64,000 nt of DNA, from NCBI RefSeq assembly GCF_004001065.1, contig NZ_BIML01000019.1:32522-96521 (forward strand). Reading direction: 5' to 3'. Shown one piece after another: positions 45,978 to 56,388 of the stretch; the first letter of the stretch is position 1, and each line of letters opens with the position of its first letter. The notes under the pieces were generated by a model. The model did no database searches and was not told the origin of the DNA. It saw only the letters and a program-made list of their open reading frames with translations. The translations under genes and the position numbers were made by a program. Origin of the DNA: Paenibacillus xylaniclasticus (GTDB lineage Bacteria > Bacillota > Bacilli > Paenibacillales > Paenibacillaceae).

Positions 45978-46832
45978 TTATGTCAGCATTCTTACCACAT
46001 AGACTTCTTTACAGAAACCGCGAAGCCCGTTATATATGCGCGCCAGCTTCGCTTCCTTCGATACGAGACCGAACACGGTCGGCCCGCTTCCTGACATTAG
46101 CACGCCTTCAGCACCAAGCTTCTGCATGCTTTCCTTCAGCTGCAGTACCTCCGGATAATTCTTCAGCGTTACTTCCTCCAGCACGTTGCCAAGCGACCCA
46201 CACATGTCAGCGAATGATCCCCGTTCGATTGCAGACAGCATATCCTTCATCGATGGATGCTCCTTCACTTCGGACGCTCTAAACCTGCCGTATACGTCAG
46301 CCGTCGATACGTTGATCGGGGGCTTGGCCAATACGACCCAGCACTGCGGCGGATTGCCAATCCGCTCTAGCCGCTCTCCGCGACCGGTAGCAATAGCTGT
46401 TCCGCCCGTTACGCAGAATGGGACGTCAGACCCAAGCTCCGCACCCAGTACGCACAACTCCTCGTCTGAAATACCTAGGCCCCATAAACGGTTCAGACCA
46501 CGTAGAGCAGCCGCCGCATCGCTTGACCCGCCGGCCAGACCTGCCGCAACCGGAATTTTCTTATCCAGATGAATATAAACGCCCTTACGAACGTCATAAC
46601 GTTCTTTAATCAGCTTGGCCGCCTGGAACGCCAAGTTCTTCTCATCAAGCGGGATATAACCTGCTTGGCTCGATATAATGATTTGATCGCGCTGCAGTTC
46701 TTCCATCTCCAGCCGATCGGCCAGATCGACCATCGTCATAATCATTTCGACTTCATGGAACCCGTCCTCGCGTTTGTGCAGCACGTCAAGCAGCAGATTG
46801 ATTTTGGCGGGAGCCTTCTCGTATATTTTCAT
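45978..46832 (-). CDS. ispE: 4-diphosphocytidyl-2-C-methyl-D-erythritol kinase IspE
   Basis: 284 residues starting [20 protein letters not shown], as in the Bacillus enzyme; the ATG follows GGGTGG by about eight bases. GHMP-kinase motif [19 protein letters not shown] near 97-115 and a C-terminal [13 protein letters not shown]. It phosphorylates CDP-ME in the non-mevalonate isoprenoid pathway, supplying undecaprenol. Gene order purR-ispE-sspF is as expected. Confidence 0.96.
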   Translation of the reverse strand: MKIYEKAPAKINLLLDVLHKREDGFHEVEMIMTMVDLADRLEMEELQRDQIIISSQAGYIPLDEKNLAFQAAKLIKERYDVRKGVYIHLDKKIPVAAGLAGGSSDAAAALRGLNRLWGLGISDEELCVLGAELGSDVPFCVTGGTAIATGRGERLERIGNPPQCWVVLAKPPINVSTADVYGRFRASEVKEHPSMKDMLSAIERGSFADMCGSLGNVLEEVTLKNYPEVLQLKESMQKLGAEGVLMSGSGPTVFGLVSKEAKLARIYNGLRGFCKEVYVVRMLT

Positions 46833-47051
46833 CCATTTCCACCCGTTCATATGGTTAACTTCACCTATTATAACAAACGGAGTGGAGAAATGCGAAAAAG
46901 AACCACCCCATAAAGCTCACGCCCGCTTCAGCTCATTAAATTGTCCATTGCTTCCCGCCGTCCTCACGCTTGAGAAAGCAAATAGTCACGTTTACTTTTT
47001 TACCTATGTATACCTAATTCCTGCTCTTGTCGTTGTAAGCATCAAAAAAAT

Positions 47052-47071
47052 AAGCACCCCGTAGGATGCCT
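47052..47071 (-). terminator. Intrinsic terminator of sspF
   Basis: GCATCC-TACG-GGGTGC hairpin followed on the minus strand by TTATTTTTTTG. Confidence 0.75.
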
Positions 47072-47106
47072 ATTTTTCTATACCGCTTGTTAAGCAGTAA
47101 TATGAT

Positions 47107-47292
47107 CTATCGATGAGTCTTGTCTGCTGCGGCTCGTTCGGCCATCTGGATTGCTCTCTTCACCATATTGCCGGCGTCCTTGGCGCGGATGCTGCCCCAG
47201 CCTTCCTGCTGGACGGTGTCGTAGAAGCCCAGATCCTTCGCGAGCTCATATTTCAAGCTTTCGGACATTACGCTTCGTCTTCGTCTGCCCAT
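47107..47292 (-). CDS. sspF: Small acid-soluble spore protein SspF
   Basis: 61 residues, alpha/beta-type SASP relative. [20 protein letters not shown] and [20 protein letters not shown] match SspF closely. It should coat DNA in the spore. GAAGGAGG precedes the ATG and a SigG-type promoter lies upstream, consistent with late forespore expression. Confidence 0.95.
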   Translation of the reverse strand: MGRRRRSVMSESLKYELAKDLGFYDTVQQEGWGSIRAKDAGNMVKRAIQMAERAAADKTHR

Positions 47293-47315
47293 AAGTCATC
47301 CTCCTTCTCGAATAG

Positions 47316-47344
47316 AACTATGACATGATACACCTTCAGTATGC
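47316..47344 (-). promoter_or_regulatory. SigG promoter of sspF
   Basis: Minus strand GCATA (47340-47344), 17 bases, CATAGTT (47316-47322), close to the SigG pattern GNATR-N17/18-CATNNTA. Confidence 0.6.
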
Positions 47345-47438
47345 GAACATCCTCATAATTCATGCAGGGTATTGTCTTCCACAATTGGTCCGGGATATTC
47401 CCATTATCGCACTATGCAAGTCAAGTCGCTCAGTTCCT

Positions 47439-47477
47439 GTTTGCAGGGCCTCAGAACGAAGTCCAGGCCCTGCAAAC
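47439..47477. repeat. 13-bp perfect inverted repeat in the sspF-veg gap
   Basis: GTTTGCAGGGCCT (47439-47451) pairs with AGGCCCTGCAAAC (47465-47477) across 13 bases. Confidence 0.8.
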
Positions 47478-47745
47478 GGTCAGGCTCCAAAAGTAAAGCG
47501 GGTCCCGAAGGGACGGCAAGCGTCTGTGAGCACAGTTGGACGGGTGAGCGACGGATTGGGGGGAGACGATGAAACAGGGCTAGGTATAGTAGAAGTAGAG
47601 CGGGTCCCGGAGGGACGAAAGCGGGATGGGCGCTCCTCCTTACCTAGAGAAGGCTTGGGGGAGTCCAGAGGGCGTGAGCCCTTTGGGGCCCTCCCTGGCA
47701 GGGAGGGTTTGGGTGGGTCGATCCGTCGGTGGGTCGACCCTTAAA
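47478..47745. repeat. GC- and G-rich noncoding segment with repeated hairpin motif
   Basis: The 47345-47748 gap carries no recognisable gene. An 18-bp motif GCGGGTCCCGRAGGGACG occurs at 47498-47515 and 47600-47617, each able to form GTCCC/GGGAC, and GGGCCCTCCC, GGGAGGG and GGTCGACCC tracts follow. The G-rich plus strand is unlike its surroundings and may be a dispersed intergenic element. Confidence 0.55.
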
Positions 47746-47748
47746 AAA

Positions 47749-47778
47749 AGAGCGCACCCCCCGCAAGGGATACGCTCT
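47749..47778 (-). terminator. Intrinsic terminator of veg
   Basis: AGAGCG/CGCTCT outer stem with inner CCC/GGG pairing, followed on the minus strand by seven T residues. Confidence 0.85.
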
Positions 47779-47802
47779 AACATGAGCGCCGATACTTCGG
47801 CA

Positions 47803-48075
47803 TTAATGTATATAAGTTATCCGGATCTGACCTTCCTCATTGCACACATGTACTTCGACCGACTCTGTCAGAATATCGGCATAACTGTATGACACACGTT
47901 TAAACGCGTTTTCTTCCTGATCCAGCTTGACAATGAAAACAGATGGGTAGATTTCTTCCAATACACCGGTACGTTCGACGGTTTTACGTCGGCCTCCATT
48001 GGCGCGGAGGCGAATTTTCGAGCCGACATGGGCTTCTAAGCTGCGTTTAATTTCTGACAGCGCATTTTTTGCCAT
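47803..48075 (-). CDS. veg: Veg protein, biofilm-related
   Basis: 90 residues. [20 protein letters not shown] and [20 protein letters not shown] match the Veg family (DUF1021). In B. subtilis veg is one of the most strongly transcribed vegetative genes and stimulates biofilm formation by opposing SinR. GAAAGAGGTGG precedes the ATG. Two tandem SigA promoters lie within 100 bases upstream. Confidence 0.95.
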   Translation of the reverse strand: MAKNALSEIKRSLEAHVGSKIRLRANGGRRKTVERTGVLEEIYPSVFIVKLDQEENAFKRVSYSYADILTESVEVHVCNEEGQIRITYIH

Positions 48076-48102
48076 GGTCCACTACCACCTCTTTCCTCGT
48101 CC

Positions 48103-48131
48103 ATTATAACGGTTTGAAGAGGTGAAGTCAA
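48103..48131 (-). promoter_or_regulatory. veg promoter P2
   Basis: Minus strand TTGACT (48126-48131), 17-bp spacer, TATAAT (48103-48108). Confidence 0.85.
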
Positions 48132-48142
48132 ACGAGCTAACT

Positions 48143-48172
48143 ATTATATCAATCGGTCAATCTCTATGTCAA
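48143..48172 (-). promoter_or_regulatory. veg promoter P1
   Basis: Minus strand TTGACA (48167-48172), 18-bp spacer, TATAAT (48143-48148). Tandem with P2. Confidence 0.85.
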
Positions 48173-48218
48173 TAGTTCTTTTGGGTAGTTTTTAGATTAG
48201 AATCGTCCGATGTATAGA

Positions 48219-49127
48219 TTATATAACGGTGCTCACAGCTGCTGGTGTCTTAACCCACTTTGGCTTCGGAAGGCCTTTGCGAAGGCGGCCGATCGTCTCG
48301 ATGCCCCCAATACCTTCAATGCCGCTGATTGTCCCTTGAATAACGTCCGGCAGATCGATTGTCTCCCGGATCGGCGTAGCACTCGCCTTAATCGCGATAT
48401 AAACTGGATCAAGTGCATGGATCAAAATGCGCCCAGGCGAGCTAGCGAAATTCGATCCCGCCTGCAGCAGCGCCTCATAATGAGACTGGCATGCACCAGC
48501 TATGACAACAAGCGAATCGCGATTTTTCTCGTAATCACGTGCCACTCGCACAGCGTTGACAAAATTTTGCGAGTTTTTATAGCTGCTAATGCTCCCTAAA
48601 TCCTCTGGTCTTCTATTTTTGAGCACGCCGTCATGCCCTGTTATGACGACGATGTCCGGCTTCAGCTCCGGCAGCAGCCGGTACAGCAGCTCTGGCATTT
48701 GAGCTTCATGCACATGAACGCCATGCGCCGGTACTCTCATTTGAGAGTACAGCTGCATGCTCTTGCGCAAATAGTTGCTGTCTCCGTCCAGATGAAGCAC
48801 CTTGCCCGGCATTTCGTAGAACAGATGGTTCGCGTTCGACTGCGTTTGACCGGTCTGCGACGCCAGACGGAGCCGATCCTCCTCCCCGATAGGAGGTCTC
48901 TTCTCCTTCATACGACGCATCGTTTCCTTGACCTTAATCCGAACCTGCTGTGATGCATGCGTGGAATCAGGATCGTTCACGACTGCCAGGTCAAGAAGCG
49001 GCGAATCCGCAAGCAGCCGATAATCCGTGCCTTTCAGGACAGCTAGTTGGTTATCTCGTAATGATTCAATGCGGAACAGCACGTCACCGCCGTATGATTT
49101 GCGGACGACCAAGTCCCCTTGCTTCAT
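48219..49127 (-). CDS. yabG: Sporulation-specific protease YabG
   Basis: 302 residues. The N-terminus MKQGDLVVRKSYGGDVLFRI, a central HLDGDSNYLRKSMQLY and PDIVVITGHDG, and a C-terminal HALDPVYIAIKASATPIRETI match YabG (peptidase U57). It trims spore coat proteins in the mother cell under SigK. The conserved Cys and His (AGACQSHYEA, ITGHDG) are candidates for catalysis. It follows rsmA by 74 bases. Confidence 0.95.
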   Translation of the reverse strand: MKQGDLVVRKSYGGDVLFRIESLRDNQLAVLKGTDYRLLADSPLLDLAVVNDPDSTHASQQVRIKVKETMRRMKEKRPPIGEEDRLRLASQTGQTQSNANHLFYEMPGKVLHLDGDSNYLRKSMQLYSQMRVPAHGVHVHEAQMPELLYRLLPELKPDIVVITGHDGVLKNRRPEDLGSISSYKNSQNFVNAVRVARDYEKNRDSLVVIAGACQSHYEALLQAGSNFASSPGRILIHALDPVYIAIKASATPIRETIDLPDVIQGTISGIEGIGGIETIGRLRKGLPKPKWVKTPAAVSTVI

Positions 49128-49201
49128 GGGCAGATCACCTCTTCGTCTATCCTATGGGTAAAAGCCGAAGAAGGTGACTGCCGATTTTCACACTTCCACC
49201 G

Positions 49202-50673
<1,472 letters not shown>

Positions 50674-50732
50674 GTTCCGCCATTCCTTTCGTTAACGCCT
50701 GCCGCTGAAACGCCCGTTTGGACACAAGCAAA

Positions 50733-50755
50733 AAGAAGAGGCATCGCCTCTTCTT
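50733..50755 (-). terminator. Intrinsic terminator of yabE
   Basis: AAGAAGAGGC/GCCTCTTCTT 10-bp stem with a three-base loop, followed on the minus strand by TTTTTGC. Confidence 0.88.
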
Positions 50756-50814
50756 ATCATGGCATATTTAACATCGAAATACGATACATATGTGATACGC
50801 AGCCTTTCTTCGGT

Positions 50815-51963
50815 TTAGCTCGAAGACGGTTTGTTCGGTCCAATCACGTAAACCGTATATCCTTTCTTCGATCCGAACTTCTCTGCGTAATCCTCGCTGT
50901 CGTAGTAAATATCGATTTTCTTGCCCTTAACCGCACTGCCCTTGTCTTCGGCACGACGGAAGCCAATCCCTTCGATATATACCCACCATCCGAGCGGAAT
51001 CACATCCGGGTCAACAGCGATCGTCCGTCCTTCCTTCACTTTCGTTCCAGAGGCCGTAATGCCGTATTGCGGATGGTTCTCACTCTTACCTGTCGACTTC
51101 ACGCCTGCAGTATAAGCTGTCAGAGTGACGTTCTTCAATACTTTCTTCGATTGGAACGTAACGCCCTTGACCGAGATCGTCTGTGAGCCGGATGTCTTCG
51201 CAGACAATGTCGTCACCTTCGACTCCGTCTTCTTCGTCCCGACTGCAACAACCTTATTAACAGCTGCCTTCTTCACCGACTTCTCGACGAGCGTCGTGGA
51301 GACCAGCTTGCCATCCTCGTATACGTTCTCAAACTGACTAACAACCACACCGTTGACGCCAGATTTCACCAGCTTCTCCTCCCCTTTCTCAAGGGTCGGA
51401 TCATCTTGCTTCACTACTGTGAAAGGAACCTTGTGCTCGGTTTGCGTCAGCTTACGCTCGACGCGTACGACTTTAACCGCCATATTCGGTCTTATTGCCG
51501 CATCTAGGCTCGGGTATACTTTATCGTATCCGCCGATTGGAATATTTAATTCCTCGATCGCCGCTTGCACCGTTCTCTCGGTCGTGTACACTGTCCGAGT
51601 CTTGCCGTCAGCTGTTACGGTTACGGGCGAAGCAAGGTCGATAACGACCCGATCCCCATCTTTAATGGCTGCATTCAAAGGCATCGATACCTCGTCATGC
51701 TCACCAACCGTAATAGCTTGTTCATCCAGTAGGCGTTGCAGGACCCATTGCTTCGTCTTTACGACGCTCTCTTGTCCATTCACTACTACGGAGACGCTTT
51801 TCTCAGCCGTTCCGTACAACAACACCAATAACATGAAAGTCATAGCGATTGAGATAATTGCACTCAAAATAATTAACCGCAAGTTTTCATGCTTCCATCG
51901 CAATGCGAAAGACATGCTGGATGATCGTTTACCATGGGTGTCTTCTTTCTGAATTACGCCCAC
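50815..51963 (-). CDS. yabE: G5 and 3D domain cell-wall protein YabE (Rpf/Sps-like)
   Basis: 382 residues, GTG start after AAGGAGG. Membrane helix near 28-50 acts as a signal anchor. Two or three DUF348 repeats (~55-170), a G5 domain (~175-250) and a C-terminal 3D domain (~295-378) with DPDVIPLGWWVYIEG and ADKGSAVKGKKIDIYY-type aspartates (EDKGSAVKGKKIDIYY). It is a predicted cell-wall lytic or resuscitation-promoting enzyme. A c-di-AMP riboswitch with a terminator occupies its long leader. Confidence 0.93.
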   Translation of the reverse strand: MGVIQKEDTHGKRSSSMSFALRWKHENLRLIILSAIISIAMTFMLLVLLYGTAEKSVSVVVNGQESVVKTKQWVLQRLLDEQAITVGEHDEVSMPLNAAIKDGDRVVIDLASPVTVTADGKTRTVYTTERTVQAAIEELNIPIGGYDKVYPSLDAAIRPNMAVKVVRVERKLTQTEHKVPFTVVKQDDPTLEKGEEKLVKSGVNGVVVSQFENVYEDGKLVSTTLVEKSVKKAAVNKVVAVGTKKTESKVTTLSAKTSGSQTISVKGVTFQSKKVLKNVTLTAYTAGVKSTGKSENHPQYGITASGTKVKEGRTIAVDPDVIPLGWWVYIEGIGFRRAEDKGSAVKGKKIDIYYDSEDYAEKFGSKKGYTVYVIGPNKPSSS

Positions 51964-52123
51964 TTCTTCGGTCCTCCTTCATAGCCCCGCCGTCGAGTGT
52001 CTCGCATGATACAGTTGACGCGACTATAGTATATTGGCGCGACGAGTCACGCATCCAGTCCCTTCTCACTCACCTCCATGATTAACCCTATGTCGACGTT
52101 TTACGCTTTATTCAAAAAGAAAA

Positions 52124-52160
52124 GAAGCCATCGACAGAGGATCATCTGCTTCGTGGCTTC
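52124..52160 (-). terminator. Terminator of the c-di-AMP riboswitch
   Basis: GAAGCCA (on the minus strand, 52154-52160) pairs with TGGCTTC (52124-52130), with further inner pairs; TTTTCTTTTT follows. It is the expression platform. Confidence 0.88.
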
Positions 52161-52204
52161 CCGGGTTGGTCACAGCTAGACATGGAAATGTGGGATTCGA
52201 AGGT

Positions 52205-52404
52205 TGATCTCTCTAATCGCTTACGAGGTTAGCTGTCGGATTCGGGCAAGAGAGCTGCCCTATTCGCCTGCTCCGGAATGCCCGGATGCATGTCGCGAAA
52301 TTCACCCCAATCAATCATGCTATGTGCTTCTCACTGCCCTAGATCAGCAAGCTCGAAGCTTTCGCATCTGGGTCCCCCGTTCTCCGTAAGGAGATTAAGC
52401 GTGT
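52205..52404 (-). ncRNA. c-di-AMP riboswitch (ydaO/yuaA)
   Basis: On the minus strand the conserved ydaO blocks appear in order: CGCTTAATCT, ACGGGGGACCCA, TTGGGGTGAATT, TAGGGCAGCTCTCTTGCCCG, then AATCCGACAGCTAACCTCGT and AAGCG. c-di-AMP binding normally turns expression off, here by favouring the terminator at 52124-52160. The controlled gene is yabE, 240 bases downstream; cell-wall hydrolases are a known target class. Confidence 0.96.
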
Positions 52405-52442
52405 TACTGGAAATCCAATACATTGTGTAAGTTCTGAAATGA

Positions 52443-52472
52443 ATCATACCCCGTGTTCGATGCCCTTGTAAA
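52443..52472 (-). promoter_or_regulatory. SigA promoter of the yabE riboswitch transcript
   Basis: Minus strand TTTACA (52467-52472), 18-bp spacer, TATGAT (52443-52448); transcription would begin about 30 bases before the aptamer. Confidence 0.75.
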
Positions 52473-52588
52473 GAAGGGATTAAAGACGATTTTAGCGATA
52501 TTTTAGGAAATTGCAGCAAAAGAGAAGCGATTTAACCGAGGAAATCTAATTTTATCGTACGATAGATACGTTTTTCTTCGGTTTACGG

Positions 52589-53377
52589 CTACTTTCGCTC
52601 CAGTCGGAAACAATTTTTGGCATTTACGGACGTTAAATATCCGATTTCTTCTAATGTTTTTCCTTTTATTGCCGCAATCTCTTCAGCCACTCGAACGACG
52701 AAAGCGGACTCATTTCTCTTCCCCCTATAGGGGTGAGGAGCCAAATATGGGGAGTCCGTTTCGATGAGCAGACGGTCGTCCGGCACCTTCGCCAGCACCT
52801 CTTTTGGCACTCTCGCATTCGTAAAAGTAACCGGCCCTCCGAACGAAATATAAAAGTTCATATCGAGACAAGCTTTAGCCGTCTCCCAGCTGCCAGAGAA
52901 GCAGTGCATGACTCCACCGACCTCAGCGGCATTCTCTTCCTTCAGTATCCGTACAACATCCTCATGGGCATCCCGGTTATGGATGACGATCGGTTTTCCC
53001 ACCTTACGCGCCAGACGAATCTGCTCGCGAAATACCCGGTGCTGAACCTCCTTAGGTGACGTATCCCAATGATAATCTAGACCGATCTCACCAATGGCAA
53101 CAACCTTCGGATGCGCCATGAGCGACTCGATCCATTCCAGATCACCCTGCTGCATATGAATGCTCTCTACTGGATGCCAGCCTACCGCCGCATAAAAAAA
53201 ATCGTAACGCTCAACAAGCTCCATCGTCGTCGGAATCGTCTCCCGATCGAAGCCGATATTAATCATCAGCTCCACACCGGCTTCACGAGCGCGAGCGATT
53301 GCTTCCTCCCGATCACTGTCGAATTTATGATGATCCATATGCGTATGCGTGTCGATTAATGAAAGCTTGCCGCTCAT
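52589..53377 (-). CDS. yabD: TatD-family deoxyribonuclease (YabD)
   Basis: 262 residues from the ATG after AGGAAGGGGA; the open frame continues upstream without a site. Metal ligands are visible in LIDTHTHMDH at the start, GEIGLDYHWD near 95, HNRDAHEDV near 130, HCFSGS near 155 and ETDSPYLAPHPYRGKRNES near 205. It is a metal-dependent 3'-5' nuclease. In B. subtilis metS precedes it; here an HD-domain gene does. Confidence 0.95.
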   Translation of the reverse strand: MSGKLSLIDTHTHMDHHKFDSDREEAIARAREAGVELMINIGFDRETIPTTMELVERYDFFYAAVGWHPVESIHMQQGDLEWIESLMAHPKVVAIGEIGLDYHWDTSPKEVQHRVFREQIRLARKVGKPIVIHNRDAHEDVVRILKEENAAEVGGVMHCFSGSWETAKACLDMNFYISFGGPVTFTNARVPKEVLAKVPDDRLLIETDSPYLAPHPYRGKRNESAFVVRVAEEIAAIKGKTLEEIGYLTSVNAKNCFRLERK

Positions 53378-53429
53378 ATTTATTTTCCCCTTCCTATATA
53401 TACCGAAATAATAATTTTGTTGGATATAA

Positions 53430-54734
53430 CTAATAGCCGAATATCGCCCGAATAGGAGCGTCAAGCCGATGCGCAACCGGACGAAGCAGATCGTCAGGAA
53501 AATACCACCGATGCTTGTCCTGATGAAGTCCAGTCAATGATCTGATAATATCCGACCGGGCCGAAATCTCTGACAATTCGCCTGCAGAGTCGAGCAGCAG
53601 AATCGGAGGCTTCTCGGTACTTTCCTTGCCGGATTCAAAGCTGGTATCCGGACGATACACATCGTAAGGAAGGTCGGACGGAAAGTCAACCTCAAGGTGA
53701 TAATCCGGATGCAGCCCCGCTTTCTTCAACTGCTGCTTCGCCTCCTCAAACAATGCTTCATTATGATCATTCACAATTACGTCCTTATACAATCGCCGAT
53801 GCAAAAACCTTCGGCTCAAATCGGACAACCATTCATCCCGCTCATCGGACCAGGCCATGAAGACGGTCTGCGCAAGCGCCTCATCAAGCCGAAAATAATC
53901 ATCTGTCGTTAATTCTCCGCGAAATAATCGAAGCAGCGGCTTCGGCAGCCAATCAAACGTATATCCGCTGTGGTAGAGCTCCTTCGCTCTACGCAATATT
54001 TGGCGCAAAATAATTTCCGAGCTTCGCGTAACAGGATGAAAGTAGACCTGCCAATACATTTGATAACGCGACATGAGATAGTCTTCTACTGCATGCATCC
54101 CGCTCTCCTTCACAACAATCCGCCCTTTATGCGGACGAAGCACCCGAAGAATCCGCTCGAGATCGAATGTCCCATAATGAACGCCAGTAAAGTACGCATC
54201 ACGAAGCAAATAATCCATCCGGTCGGCATCCATTTGACTTGATACGAGGTTCACCACGATCGGTTTGTCGTATTTCTTCTTAATAATGGCGGCCACCCGC
54301 TCAGGAAAATGCTCGTCTACTTCTCGAAGCGCTTGATTCACTTCAGTGTCACCCGTAATAATTCGACACGTCCAATCCTCATGATCCGTGTCGAATATTT
54401 CTTCTATAGAATGGGAGAACGGACCATGACCAAGATCGTGCAGCAGCGCTGCACACAGCGCAGGCAGTCTCTCTTCCCTTGGCCAGTCCGGATATTCATT
54501 GCGTTCGAACTGGGACACAATTCTGCGCGTAATCTCGTAAACGCCGAGCGAATGAGAGAATCGGCTATGCTCGGCACCATGGAATGTCAAATAAGAGGTC
54601 CCCAGCTGTCGAATGCGCCTCAGCCGTTGAAACTCTTTGGTATTGATTAAGTTCCAAATTAACTGATCCTGAACATAAACGGATTTATGTACAGGGTCCT
54701 TAAATACTTTCTCTTCAGCCAGCAACCTCTCCAT
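53430..54734 (-). CDS. HD-domain phosphohydrolase (YwfO/dGTPase-like)
   Basis: 434 residues from the ATG ten bases after GGGGGGT. The HD motifs are FHGAEHSRFSHSLGV near 53-67, ALLHDLGHGPFSHSIEE near 99-115 and SSQMDADRMDYLLRD near 172-186, as in the YwfO family of nucleotide phosphohydrolases. It is the first gene in the minus-strand direction after abrB, with Spo0A-like boxes 40-80 bases before the start. It takes the place where B. subtilis has metS. Confidence 0.92.
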   Translation of the reverse strand: MERLLAEEKVFKDPVHKSVYVQDQLIWNLINTKEFQRLRRIRQLGTSYLTFHGAEHSRFSHSLGVYEITRRIVSQFERNEYPDWPREERLPALCAALLHDLGHGPFSHSIEEIFDTDHEDWTCRIITGDTEVNQALREVDEHFPERVAAIIKKKYDKPIVVNLVSSQMDADRMDYLLRDAYFTGVHYGTFDLERILRVLRPHKGRIVVKESGMHAVEDYLMSRYQMYWQVYFHPVTRSSEIILRQILRRAKELYHSGYTFDWLPKPLLRLFRGELTTDDYFRLDEALAQTVFMAWSDERDEWLSDLSRRFLHRRLYKDVIVNDHNEALFEEAKQQLKKAGLHPDYHLEVDFPSDLPYDVYRPDTSFESGKESTEKPPILLLDSAGELSEISARSDIIRSLTGLHQDKHRWYFPDDLLRPVAHRLDAPIRAIFGY

Positions 54735-54773
54735 GTGACAAATTACCCCCCTAACAGTAATTTTGTTCAAAGT

Positions 54774-54812
54774 TTCGACACAGCTTAATGTTTTTTGTCG
54801 AAAAGTGTCGTA
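54774..54812. promoter_or_regulatory. Cluster of three Spo0A boxes between the HD gene and abrB
   Basis: TGTCGAA on the minus strand (54774-54780), TTTTTTGTCGAAAA on the plus strand (core 54796-54802) and TGTCGTA (54806-54812). Two are exact cores of the 0A box. They could regulate the HD gene, abrB or both. Confidence 0.65.
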
Positions 54813-54921
54813 GAATCATTTCCAAACGTTATCGTATTGTTGTACAATAATACTATGCAATATCACCTTTATACTACAGGATTAACAGAAATATTTGGCG
54901 ATTTACAGCATTATTTCCGGG

Positions 54922-54950
54922 TTGACTATTCTGGGTATTCTTGGTATTAT
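54922..54950 (+). promoter_or_regulatory. SigA promoter of abrB
   Basis: TTGACT (54922-54927), 17-bp spacer, TATTAT (54945-54950), about 75 bases before the start. Confidence 0.75.
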
Positions 54951-55024
54951 ATTAAACATAAAAAGTAAAACCATGTCGAATAGTGACGATTAGACAAAAG
55001 ACTCGTGAGAGGGGAAAAGTTATT

Positions 55025-55279
55025 ATGATGAAATCTACCGGTATCGTTCGTAAAGTTGATGAGTTGGGTCGCGTTGTAATTCCAATCGAGCTTCGCCGTA
55101 CGCTGGGCATTGGCGAGAAGGATGCGCTAGAAATTTACGTGGACGGAGAGCGCATCATGCTGAAGAAATATGAGCCAGCATGCATCTTCTGTGGCAATGC
55201 AGAGAACGTAGCATACTTTAAAGGAAAAATTGTTTGCAATGTTTGCCTTTCGGAGCTGCCTACCCCTGTGACAAAATAA
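55025..55279 (+). CDS. abrB: Transition-state regulator AbrB
   Basis: 84 residues from an ATG-ATG pair after GAGAGGGG; the frame open from 54983 starts with GTG but lacks a site. Residues 1-52 (STGIVRKVDELGRVVIPIEL) are nearly identical to B. subtilis AbrB. The C-terminus differs: it has CIFC and CNVC pairs, a likely zinc site, instead of the Bacillus tetramerisation domain. AbrB represses stationary-phase genes during growth. It is the only plus-strand gene between 34.5 and 63.3 kb. Confidence 0.95.
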   Translation: MMKSTGIVRKVDELGRVVIPIELRRTLGIGEKDALEIYVDGERIMLKKYEPACIFCGNAENVAYFKGKIVCNVCLSELPTPVTK

Positions 55280-55341
55280 ACAAAATAGGTTATAATGTAC
55301 TTATCCACATGTTAATTCTAACCTTTTTCATACTCCTTATG

Positions 55342-55371
55342 CCTTCCAGCGCTAGAACCCGGCCTGGAAGG
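55342..55371 (+). terminator. Intrinsic terminator of abrB
   Basis: CCTTCCAG/CTGGAAGG 8-bp stem followed by TCTTTTTTT. Confidence 0.9.
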
Positions 55372-55419
55372 TCTTTTTTTGTGGACAAATCGTGGATAAT
55401 CAGTGGATAACGCAATGCG

Positions 55420-56388
55420 CTATCCACTTTCATTTTTTCGCATAACCGTATTATATACGTCCCGCTTCTGCATAGAGCGATCGGCTGCTGTTCGTTTGAT
55501 TGCTTCCTTTCGGTTCAGGTCTTCTTTCTCCTCATAATGATTCACATGCTCCTCCAACGTTAACGAAGCCCACCATACTTCCCCAACAGCAGAATATCTC
55601 ATTGATAAAGCTTCCGCCCCTGCCTCGTCCGACTCTGCATTCTTGGAAGCTGCACTTACTCCATTCGTCATCCCACTTCGGCCTTCCACTACGATAACAT
55701 ATTCGCCTAGCGGCGGATGCTGCTCAAGCCACTCCATACACTCGGTAATGGTCCCCCTCACCGCTTCCTCATGCCGTTTGGTCAGCTCCCGCACCATGGC
55801 GATGCTTCGATTGCCCAACACTTCGAGCATAGCGGCAAGTGTCTTCGACACTCGATGCGGCGATTCATAGAGCATAGTCGTTCCTGGTTCATAAGCGAAG
55901 CTGTTCAGCCACTCATTCAGCGCCTTCTTCTGCCGCGGCGGAAACCCCATAAATAGAAACCGCTCAGTCGGTAGTCCTGACATTATAAGCGCACTTAACG
56001 CAGCATTGGCTCCTGGAACCGGAACGACCGGAATGCCGTGCTCTGCAGCGTCGCGGACAAGATCAGCACCTGGATCTGATATGGCTGGCAATCCCGCATC
56101 GCTGACGAGGGCAATAGATGCCCCTTCCTCCAGCAGACGAATCAGCTCTGGTCCGCTCGCTTTCTTGTTGTGCTCGTGATAGCTGATCAACCGTGTCGAA
56201 ATTTCAAAATGGGTTAGCAGCTTTCGCGTCTGACGCGTATCTTCCGCTGCGATGATATCGACCTCGCGAAGTGTACGGATGGCACGGAACGTCATATCCT
56301 CCAAATTACCGATCGGTGTTCCAACGAGATAAAGCGTACCAGACGTACGCTCCGTTCCAGTCGCAAAGCTCCGTTGTATGTGCATCAT
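55420..56388 (-). CDS. rsmI: 16S rRNA 2'-O-methyltransferase RsmI
   Basis: 322 residues, tetrapyrrole-methylase fold. GTLYLVGTPIGNLEDMTFRA near 17-36, EDTRQTRKLLTHF near 50-62, VSDAGLPAISDPGADLV near 97-113 and FLFMGFPPRQKKA near 148-160 are diagnostic. It methylates C1402 of 16S rRNA. Its start overlaps the upstream methyltransferase stop by four bases. The C-terminal ~80 residues are an extra, poorly conserved tail. Confidence 0.95.
   Translation of the reverse strand: MMHIQRSFATGTERTSGTLYLVGTPIGNLEDMTFRAIRTLREVDIIAAEDTRQTRKLLTHFEISTRLISYHEHNKKASGPELIRLLEEGASIALVSDAGLPAISDPGADLVRDAAEHGIPVVPVPGANAALSALIMSGLPTERFLFMGFPPRQKKALNEWLNSFAYEPGTTMLYESPHRVSKTLAAMLEVLGNRSIAMVRELTKRHEEAVRGTITECMEWLEQHPPLGEYVIVVEGRSGMTNGVSAASKNAESDEAGAEALSMRYSAVGEVWWASLTLEEHVNHYEEKEDLNRKEAIKRTAADRSMQKRDVYNTVMRKNESG

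Noticed and set aside
47325..47744. 139-codon plus-strand frame in the G-rich segment
   Set aside because: Arg/Gly/Pro-rich translation that arises from the nucleotide repeats; no good start.
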